Source: Deltaproteobacteria bacterium
GTDB taxonomy: Bacteria > Myxococcota > UBA796 > SXON01
Length of the DNA: 6,472 bases
NCBI GenBank assembly: GCA_947483545.1
Contig: CANKNP010000292.1
Coordinates: forward strand, 1 to 6,472
Direction of reading: 5' to 3'
Below, one piece after another: positions 1 to 6,472 of this stretch (its first letter is position 1; each line of letters opens with the position of its first letter). The notes beneath the pieces were generated by a model. It made no database searches, was not told where the DNA came from, and saw only the letters and a program-made list of their open reading frames with translations. A program made the position numbers and the translations under genes.

Positions 1-1
1 C

Positions 2-280
2 CAGCGGGAGTTCGCGGCCGGCCGGGGGGCGGTGGATGTGGTCGCGCACTTCGCGGGGGAGCGGTTCGTCACCGAGATCAAGCGGGTGCGACCGAAGGAT
101 GGAATGGCGACGGTGCGTGCGCGAGGGATCGCGCAACTGTCACGCTACCTCGACGTGCTCGGCCTGGACGAGGGCTGGCTCCTGGTCGTGGACCAGCGGC
201 CGAGGCGGACCTGGCGGCAGCGACTTTGGCGCGAGGATGTGACCGTCGAGGGGAGGGTGTTGCATTTGGTGGGCGTGTGA
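2..280 (+). CDS. C-terminal fragment of a PD-(D/E)XK nuclease-fold protein (5' end outside window)
   Basis: The reading frame is already open at the left edge and stops at TGA 278-280, so only the last 92 residues are visible; the GTG at 32 is internal, not a credible start. The fragment shows the hallmark order of the PD-(D/E)XK fold: an Asp (fragment residue 12) in GAVDVV, a strand with E-I-K (E25, K27), then a helix with Q45-x3-Y49 (AQLSRYLD), followed by the strand GWLLVVDQR. From my memory of the family, the pattern 'aaGRGxVD ... xEiKr ... QLxrYLDxLGLdeGwLvvxDxR' closes AAA-type ATP-binding proteins of roughly 500 residues, so an ATPase domain may lie upstream of the window; that is inference. 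Such domains usually cleave or bind nucleic acid, but whether this copy is active is unknown. Fairly sure of the fold, unsure of the full architecture. Confidence 0.7.
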   Translation, partial: QREFAAGRGAVDVVAHFAGERFVTEIKRVRPKDGMATVRARGIAQLSRYLDVLGLDEGWLLVVDQRPRRTWRQRLWREDVTVEGRVLHLVGV

Positions 281-371
281 GGGGGCCGCCCGCCCGCCGG
301 ATGTGCAGCGGCGCCCCCACGGCGGTGCCGGCGGCCCGGCCCCAGGATCCACGCCGCCCCAACCTCCGCCG

Positions 372-420
372 CCCCCTCGCCCGTCCCGACCTCGCCCGTC
401 CCGACCTCGCCCGCCCCCCG
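372..420. repeat. 15-bp tandem repeat, G-quadruplex motif on the - strand
   Basis: The unit CTCGCCCGTCCCGAC occurs perfectly at 376-390 and 391-405, and a third, degenerate copy starts at 406. Seven C-runs of three or more lie at 372-376, 380-382, 385-387, 395-397, 400-402, 410-412 and 414-419, separated by 1-7 nt, so the - strand fits the G3+N1-7 quadruplex pattern. The repeat ends 22 nt before the GTG start at 442. It could affect transcription or translation there or simply be slippage-prone low-complexity DNA. The rest of the 281-441 spacer is G/C-rich with no recognisable promoter. Confidence 0.75.
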
Positions 421-441
421 CCGCGAAGATAGCCCCCGCCC

Positions 442-1002
442 GTGAGCGAACCCCGCACGATCCCGACCACGAAAGACGTCGCGACCCTGCACCGGAACAT
501 GCCCGGCTGCGGGCTCGCGGCCTACACCGCGCTGCTGCTCACGATCATGACGCTCGGTGGCACCATGATGGTGATGTCGGGGCTGACGATCGTGTCGTCC
601 AGCGAGGCGGCGAGGCCCACGCGGCTCATGTACGGCGGGGACGTTGAGCCCTACCTGCTCAACGGGCTTCGGGCCGCGGAGCTCGTGCCCGTGGGCGCCG
701 TTCCGGACGCGTTCCACGCCGAGGATTGGACCGGGATGGTGGTCTGCGCCCTGACCTCGGATACCGTGCTGCGGCTCGGGCCCGAAGGTGCTTTCAGCCT
801 CCCGATCGCGCAGGTGTCCGCTGTGGAAGATCTGCCCGATGGCGTGCGGGTCGTTGGGCCTTGGACCCTTGGGCCGAAGGGCATCGACGGGCGCCCCCAG
901 ACGGGCGTCCCGCCGACGGAGGTGACCTGCGCATTCGAGCCGGCGGACGGTGGGGATCGCTTCGCCAAGATGCTGCGGGGCGCGGTCAAAGGGGGGAACT
1001 AG
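442..1002 (+). CDS. Unrecognised single-pass membrane protein, 186 aa
   Basis: I do not recognise this family. The frame starts with GTG at 442 and ends with TAG at 1000-1002. A short, mildly basic N-terminus (residues 1-22) precedes one hydrophobic segment at about residues 24-51, rich in Leu, Met, Gly and Thr. This looks like a signal anchor rather than a cleaved signal peptide, because no good signal-peptidase site follows. The remaining 135 residues appear soluble; residues 95-135 alternate short hydrophobic strands with turns (for example VVCALTSDTVLRL), somewhat like small beta-rich PH-type domains, which is only an impression. There is no Cys pair or obvious catalytic motif. The ribosome-binding site is weak, so the start is uncertain; the ATG at codon 20 is an alternative but would leave almost no leader before the membrane segment. 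It ends 40 nt before the acyl-CoA ligase start on the same strand, suggesting a two-gene unit. Confidence 0.7.
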   Translation: MSEPRTIPTTKDVATLHRNMPGCGLAAYTALLLTIMTLGGTMMVMSGLTIVSSSEAARPTRLMYGGDVEPYLLNGLRAAELVPVGAVPDAFHAEDWTGMVVCALTSDTVLRLGPEGAFSLPIAQVSAVEDLPDGVRVVGPWTLGPKGIDGRPQTGVPPTEVTCAFEPADGGDRFAKMLRGAVKGGN

Positions 1003-1028
1003 GCCGGAACCGGTTAGCCCCCCGGTTT

Positions 1029-1032
1029 GGAG
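1029..1032 (+). promoter_or_regulatory. Ribosome-binding site for the acyl-CoA ligase
   Basis: GGAG lies 10 nt before the ATG at 1043. It supports that start over the in-frame upstream extension to 950, which would overlap the preceding gene by 53 bp and add 31 residues unlike the family. Confidence 0.5.
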
Positions 1033-1042
1033 TCCCCACCCC

Positions 1043-2860
<1,818 letters not shown>

Positions 2861-2914
2861 TGTCCCTTGCGCGATTTTTCTGGACCGTGCTGGCTTCCAA
2901 ACCCGCCCTGCTTT

Positions 2915-3057
2915 GTGGGGGGCAAGCCCCCCACGCCCCCCGCTCGCCGGGGTGCGCTCGAGTACGAGCGCATACCTGGCGTCGGCGGGAGTACCCGCCG
3001 ACGCCAGGACCCGGCTCGGGTGCGGTTGAGTATCGATTGCGGGGGGCAGGCCCCCCG
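2915..3057. repeat. Cluster of five inverted repeats, three with a GTA-containing apex
   Basis: Inverted repeats in order: (a) 2915-2923/2926-2934, 9 bp, GTGGGGGGC, 2-nt spacer AA; (b) 2953-2960/2965-2972, 8 bp, TGCGCTCG, loop AGTA; (c) 2975-2989/2994-3008, a perfect 15 bp, CCTGGCGTCGGCGGG, loop AGTA; (d) 3022-3029/3033-3040, 8 pairs including three G-T wobbles, loop GTA; (e) 3040-3047/3050-3057, 8 bp, CGGGGGGC, spacer AG. Boxes a and e share GGGGGGCA(A/G)GCCCCCC (2917-2932, 3041-3056). Units b and d share GGGTGCGNTNGAGTA (2950-2964, 3018-3032). A 5-bp ACCCG/CGGGT hairpin lies at 3009-3021. The cluster fills the middle of the 334-bp gene-free stretch 2861-3194. It may be a REP/BIME-like mobile palindrome, a transcription terminator or a structured RNA. 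No U-tract follows any stem. Confidence 0.85.
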
Positions 3058-3194
3058 TTGCGATGGCGCCCATTCGCCGCGCGGGGGTGGCGACGAACTT
3101 CGGGGTATGGGCATCCCATCGCGTCCGCTGGCGCCCGATTCGGTCCAGCCGGACCTTCATCCCCATCGCGTTCCCTGATGCGCAGGGCGTCTCC
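3058..3194 (+). other. Leader region upstream of mvaA; no gene recognised
   Basis: The mvaA frame is open from an ATG at 3063, but the 44 extra codons are Arg-rich, unlike any HMG-CoA reductase, and follow directly on the palindrome cluster. I treat the stretch as noncoding leader. It contains two small inverted repeats, ATGGG-CAT-CCCAT (3107-3119) and GGTCC-AGCC-GGACC (3142-3155). No convincing -10/-35 promoter is visible. Its regulatory content, if any, is unknown. Confidence 0.45.
3184..3187 (+). promoter_or_regulatory. Ribosome-binding site for mvaA
   Basis: AGGG lies 7 nt before the ATG at 3195. Together with the family-typical N-terminus (S-R-I-P-G-F-F-K-L) directly after that ATG, it decides the start against the longer frame from 3063. 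Confidence 0.45.
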
Positions 3195-4472
3195 ATGACC
3201 TCGCGGATCCCCGGGTTTTTCAAGCTGACACCGTCCCAGCGGCGGGCGGCGGCACTGTCGGCTGTCGGGGCTGTCGAGCGCCCGGGGGCCTGGGACGGGC
3301 TCGATCTGGGCGTTGCGGACGCGATGATCGAGAACGTCGTGGGCATTTTCGCGCTGCCCAACGGGATCGCGGTCAATTTGTTGCTGAATGGAAAAGATCG
3401 GCTGGTGCCGATGGTCGTCGAGGAGCCAAGCGTCGTCGCGGCGGTCTCGAATATGGCGAGGTTGACACGCGCGGCGGGCGGGATCGTCGGGGAGTGTGCG
3501 CCCAGCGTGATGATCGGGCAGGTGCAGGTGGCAGATCCCGCGCCAGGGGCAGCCGCACGGCTTCGAGGTGCAATCCCCGCGCTGACGGAGATCGCGGGGG
3601 CGGTACACCCCCAGCTCCCCGCCTACGGAGGCGGTTTTCGAGGGATGGAGGTGCGCGAGCTACGCTATGACGAGCCGGGCGAGACGCCGGAGGATCTCCT
3701 CGTCCTACACTTTTTCCTCGATTGTGCGGATGCGATGGGCGCCAACATGGTGAACACCATCGCCGAGCGGCTCATGCCGGAGGTGGTGTCGATCACGGGG
3801 GGGCGGAGTGGCCTGCGGATCCTCTCGAACCTCGCGGATCGTCGGCTGGCCAACGCGAGTGTCACGATCCCGTTTGCGTTGTTGGACGAGCGGGCGGCGG
3901 GTGACAACCCCGCGGTGCCCGGGGAGCATGTTGCGCGTGGGATCGCCGCCGCCTGGAGGTTCGCCTGGGCGGATCCGTACCGGGCGGCGACCCACAACAA
4001 GGGCATCATGAACGGCATTGATGCGGTCGCGCTCGCGATGGGGAACGATTGGCGCGCGATTGAAGCGGGTGCCCACGCATATGCGGCGCGCGATGGGCAA
4101 TATCGCCCGCTTTCCACCTGGAAAGTGCGCGATGGCGCGCTGCACGGGTCGATTGAATTGCCGATGCAGGTTGGCACCGTCGGCGGCCCGATCAAGGTCC
4201 ACCCGACGGTGCAGGCCAATCATGCGCTCGCCCAGGTGACAGGCGCCCGAGACCTCGGGCTGTTGCACACAGCCGTTGGATTGGTCCAGAACTTGGGTGC
4301 GCTGCGTGCGCTCGCGCGGGAGGGCATCCAGCAGGGCCACATGCGCATGCACGCGCGGACCGTGGCGTTGGCCGCCGGCGCCTCGGGCGAGGCCATCGGA
4401 CGGGTAGCGATGGCCTTGGTCGAACGCGGGGAGTTCACGGTCGAGGCAGCGAGGCAGATCCTGGGGCGGTGA
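3195..4472 (+). CDS. mvaA: Hydroxymethylglutaryl-CoA reductase, class II
   Basis: A complete 425-residue class II HMG-CoA reductase, close to the 428 residues of the Pseudomonas mevalonii enzyme. It interconverts HMG-CoA and mevalonate with NAD(P)H and is expected to be cytosolic; like other class II enzymes it lacks the membrane anchor of eukaryotic class I forms. Conserved features: ENVVG (46-50), VVEEPS with catalytic Glu77, DAMGANMVNT (179-188), RILSNLADRRLA (208-219), HNKGIMNGID with catalytic Lys269, GNDWRAIEAGAHA with catalytic Asp285, and HMRMHAR with catalytic His386. The small C-terminal flap domain carrying that His is intact to the last residue. The dinucleotide-binding region differs from P. 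mevalonii: His138 appears to sit where that enzyme has Asp146. Whether it acts in mevalonate synthesis or degradation cannot be told; no kinase or decarboxylase of the pathway is in the window. Confidence 0.96.
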   Translation: MTSRIPGFFKLTPSQRRAAALSAVGAVERPGAWDGLDLGVADAMIENVVGIFALPNGIAVNLLLNGKDRLVPMVVEEPSVVAAVSNMARLTRAAGGIVGECAPSVMIGQVQVADPAPGAAARLRGAIPALTEIAGAVHPQLPAYGGGFRGMEVRELRYDEPGETPEDLLVLHFFLDCADAMGANMVNTIAERLMPEVVSITGGRSGLRILSNLADRRLANASVTIPFALLDERAAGDNPAVPGEHVARGIAAAWRFAWADPYRAATHNKGIMNGIDAVALAMGNDWRAIEAGAHAYAARDGQYRPLSTWKVRDGALHGSIELPMQVGTVGGPIKVHPTVQANHALAQVTGARDLGLLHTAVGLVQNLGALRALAREGIQQGHMRMHARTVALAAGASGEAIGRVAMALVERGEFTVEAARQILGR

Positions 4473-4535
4473 AGCTGGAGGCCGGAGGCTGGACGCAAGA
4501 GGCAAGAGGCGGGAAGCTGGGGGCTGGAGGCTGGA
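4471..4535. repeat. Purine-rich direct repeats after mvaA
   Basis: Two 23-bp copies at 4471-4493 and 4513-4535 match at 21 of 23 positions (core GGAGGCTGGA). Between them is a perfect 7-bp tandem, GCAAGAG, at 4495-4501 and 4502-4508. The first copy begins inside the mvaA stop codon. The + strand is strongly purine-biased. The function is unknown; it resembles slippage-generated or dispersed intergenic repeat DNA. Confidence 0.75.
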
Positions 4536-4545
4536 GGCCCATGTG

Positions 4546-4570
4546 ACAAAACTGAGCCCCTCAGTTTTGT
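4546..4570 (+). terminator. Hairpin, possible terminator of mvaA
   Basis: A perfect 11-bp inverted repeat, ACAAAACTGAG (4546-4556) and CTCAGTTTTGT (4560-4570), with loop CCC. It lies 73 nt after the mvaA stop and 49 nt before the next gene. Its A-run before and T-run within the 3' arm resemble a bidirectional intrinsic terminator, but most of the Ts are paired and no separate U-tract follows. It is markedly AT-richer than its surroundings. An operator for the downstream gene is the alternative. Confidence 0.55.
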
Positions 4571-4614
4571 TCGGTCATCACCCAGAAGGGGTGGGAAGCA
4601 GTTCTGGATAAGCC

Positions 4615-4619
4615 GGGGG
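4615..4619 (+). promoter_or_regulatory. Ribosome-binding site, membrane-protein gene
   Basis: GGGGG abuts the ATG at 4620 and lies 6 nt before the second in-frame ATG at 4626. The spacing favours initiation at 4626, which would shorten the protein by two residues only. Confidence 0.35.
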
Positions 4620-6472
4620 ATGACCATGCCGGCCCCGCTCCCCGATCCCGTCCCGTTCCCGCCGTTCGCCTCGTTCGCGATGATCGTGACGCTCCTCGCG
4701 GGCCTGACCGTGGCGGCGTGTGGTTTTCAGCTCCTCGTGTTCCTGCAGCTCCCGAACGCCGTGGCATGGACCCCGTTCGTGCTCGTCGCGTTCGGGGTGG
4801 GGATGATCATGGGCGCGGTCCAGGTGCCGGACGTCCGCATGGGTCCGACGCTGGCGGCGCTCGGGGTGACGGGCACCGCGATGGTGCTCGTGGGCGGGGT
4901 CTCCGCGTATCTCCTGCTCTCCGGGGTTTTCAGCCCGCTGTTTCTGCTCTCCCCGGCGTTCGTATTGGTCTCGCTCCTCGCGCTCGTGGTACACCTGCCG
5001 GGCGCGCGCCGCCACGCCGCGTACCAGTCCGCGTTCGTTCGCCACATGAAGGACCTCGAGGCCGGGCTGGACCCAAGCGGTGGGTTGAATCCCTACCACG
5101 CCGGGCCACCCGCAAACTCCGCGTATGTGAAGCTGTTCGCTGTGTTGGTGCCGATCTTGCTGTTGGGTTGGCTGCCGCTCTCGCTCGTCGCTCCGGTTGC
5201 GTTTCACAGGCTGGTGCTCCAAGCCGAGATCCTTTCAGGGGCGTCCTGGCCCTCGTCGGCCGAGAATTTGTCGCCCGGCGCTCGCCCCGTACACGGCGGG
5301 TTTCCCTACGCAGAGAGCCCGTTCCTCGCCTACCTCGCCTATGAGCGCCGCTTCGTGGATTTTGACGACGAGGCGGTGGCCTCCTTCGCAGATCGCATCA
5401 CCGAGGATGTCGGCTGGCAGATGCGCGTCGAGACCGGCGAATCGTCCATCGACGCCGCCGAGCGCGCGCTGTGGGCCTCCAACCGGGCGAACGACATCCC
5501 GCTCTGGATCGCCGACGCGCTCCGGAGCCGCGGGGTGTTCTACCACCGCGAATCCCTGCTCTCCCGCAGCTTTGACTCCTGGCGGCACAGCGGCGAGGCC
5601 GAGATCCACATGGACTGCGACCAGCTGGTCCACATCTTCTCCCACGTGGCCTGGCGCTTGGATCTTGCGATGTACGAGATCCAATCCCCCTTTCATCAGT
5701 ACCTGACCTACCAGCCACCCCAGGGCGTCGAAGCCGAGCCCCTTTGGGTCGAGACCACAAGTTTTCGCCGCGTGGACGTTCAAGGCGGTCGCGTGGATTA
5801 CCTCGGACAGAGCATCGGCGAGGATTTCTTCATCCCTGAGGATTACCACCGCTCCGGCAAGAGCGGCATCCGCGCCAGTCGGGCGATCATCGAGGCCGCA
5901 GGCTTGTACGCACCCTCCACCGAGCGGGACGTGAACGACTCGATCGTCGGAAACGTCATGGCAGGTTTGGGCCACCAGGGCGACGCCGAGGACACCGTCC
6001 GGGCGGAATTGAACGCCCATCTGGACGGGACGCGAAGCTATCTGATCGTGTCCAACCTGTACGCGATGCTGATGGAATCAGCGTCGAAGGCCTTGGAGGA
6101 GGCGGACTTGGACGTCGCATTGCGGGACGCGACGCAGGCGGCGGAGATCCGGGCGAAGTTTGACCGGCTGGTCTTGGAGTCAGAACCCGCGGAGCAGGTG
6201 ATCATCGCCCGGGCGCTCGTTGGGATGGGGCGGGATGCGAAGCCCGCCGCCGCGGGCCTACGGGCGTGGTACGAGGCCAACGCCCGGCGTGGAGATCCGC
6301 CGTCCGCGGTGAGTGTCACGCACGCGGAAGCCCTGCTGATGATGGCTGCAGTAGAGGGCACGCCCACCGTGGAGGCGTGCGATCAGACGTTTGGTGCGGT
6401 GCTGAGGTTTGGGAGCCAGTATCGGAGCGTGCCGTGGACCGAAAGATTGTGTGTGCAAATGCGGGCGGCGGA
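4620..6472 (+). CDS. Five-helix membrane protein with transglutaminase-like domain (3' end outside window)
   Basis: One open frame runs from ATG 4620 to the right edge without a stop, giving at least 617 residues. Five hydrophobic segments lie at about 16-44, 51-69, 77-101, 104-126 and 169-195. The Arg/Lys/His-rich 127-168 loop and R73 fit cytoplasmic loops, placing the N-terminus inside and the large C-terminal part outside (periplasm). Residues 325-385 resemble transglutaminase-like/cysteine-peptidase folds: HMDCDQLVHIFSHVAWRLDL with Cys333, then SPFHQYLTY with His359, then WVETTSF with Glu378, in the usual Cys-His-acid order. The fold call is inference from motif order. After about residue 435 the chain is mostly helical and Ala/Glu-rich (440-600), perhaps TPR-like. 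Third codon positions are G/C-rich across the frame, supporting coding. I do not recognise a named family; the substrate is unknown. Confidence 0.8.
   Translation, partial: MTMPAPLPDPVPFPPFASFAMIVTLLAGLTVAACGFQLLVFLQLPNAVAWTPFVLVAFGVGMIMGAVQVPDVRMGPTLAALGVTGTAMVLVGGVSAYLLLSGVFSPLFLLSPAFVLVSLLALVVHLPGARRHAAYQSAFVRHMKDLEAGLDPSGGLNPYHAGPPANSAYVKLFAVLVPILLLGWLPLSLVAPVAFHRLVLQAEILSGASWPSSAENLSPGARPVHGGFPYAESPFLAYLAYERRFVDFDDEAVASFADRITEDVGWQMRVETGESSIDAAERALWASNRANDIPLWIADALRSRGVFYHRESLLSRSFDSWRHSGEAEIHMDCDQLVHIFSHVAWRLDLAMYEIQSPFHQYLTYQPPQGVEAEPLWVETTSFRRVDVQGGRVDYLGQSIGEDFFIPEDYHRSGKSGIRASRAIIEAAGLYAPSTERDVNDSIVGNVMAGLGHQGDAEDTVRAELNAHLDGTRSYLIVSNLYAMLMESASKALEEADLDVALRDATQAAEIRAKFDRLVLESEPAEQVIIARALVGMGRDAKPAAAGLRAWYEANARRGDPPSAVSVTHAEALLMMAAVEGTPTVEACDQTFGAVLRFGSQYRSVPWTERLCVQMRAA

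Noticed and set aside
1008..1015. Palindrome AACCGGTT between two genes
   Set aside because: Only 8 bp, expected often by chance.
950..1042. N-terminal extension of the ligase
   Set aside because: It would overlap the upstream gene and adds residues not expected in the family; the ATG at 1043 has an RBS and gives the usual length.
2915..3057. CRISPR array
   Set aside because: The repeats are unequal, palindromic and unevenly spaced, and no cas gene is nearby.
3063..3194. 44-residue N-terminal extension of HMG-CoA reductase
   Set aside because: The extension is Arg-rich and unlike class II enzymes, which begin near S-R-I-P-x-F; the ATG at 3195 gives a normal length.
4578..5222. 214-codon - strand frame rich in Arg, Glu and His
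   Set aside because: The very charged product is the reverse reading of the membrane-helix codons of the + strand gene.
5235..6020. 261-codon open frame on the - strand
   Set aside because: It lies antisense within the continuous + strand frame from 4620, whose hydrophobic pattern and third-position G/C favour the + strand.

Overview
The window is high-GC bacterial DNA. All five supported genes lie on the + strand, with strong G/C preference at third codon positions. A FAA1/FadD15-type acyl-CoA ligase and a class II (bacterial) HMG-CoA reductase, together with long unrecognised membrane proteins and G/C-rich palindromic intergenic DNA, would fit a Myxococcota/'Deltaproteobacteria'-like genome. 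That taxonomic placement is an inference; no rRNA or other marker gene is present.

Layout. (1) 2-280: the C-terminal end of a gene entering from the left, carrying a PD-(D/E)XK nuclease-like fold. (2) 281-441: C-rich spacer with a 15-bp tandem repeat that forms a G-quadruplex motif on the - strand. (3) 442-1002: a small unrecognised single-pass membrane protein. (4) 1043-2860: a complete long-chain acyl-CoA synthetase, 40 nt downstream of gene 3 and probably co-transcribed with it. (5) 2861-3194: a 334-bp gene-free stretch whose centre (2915-3057) is a cluster of five inverted repeats, three of them with a GTA-containing apex. (6) 3195-4472: a complete class II HMG-CoA reductase (mvaA) with all four catalytic residues. 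(7) 4473-4619: purine-rich direct repeats, then a perfect 11-bp hairpin with a CCC loop. (8) 4620 to the right edge: a large open frame with no stop in the window. It encodes five membrane helices, then a probable extracytoplasmic transglutaminase/cysteine-peptidase-like domain, then a helical region.

How the genes relate. The ligase makes acyl-CoA from free fatty acids, and HMG-CoA reductase interconverts HMG-CoA and mevalonate at the entry to isoprenoid synthesis. Both handle CoA thioesters of lipid metabolism, but the palindromic spacer separates them and no other mevalonate-pathway gene is visible, so this is not a classical mevalonate operon. The flanking genes have no evident link to them.

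Most worth a second look: the palindrome cluster at 2915-3057, the uncharacterised membrane protein with a candidate Cys-His-Glu triad at the right edge, and the apparent His at the HMG-CoA reductase position that governs NADH preference. I saw no CRISPR array, tRNA, rRNA, transposase or phage gene.
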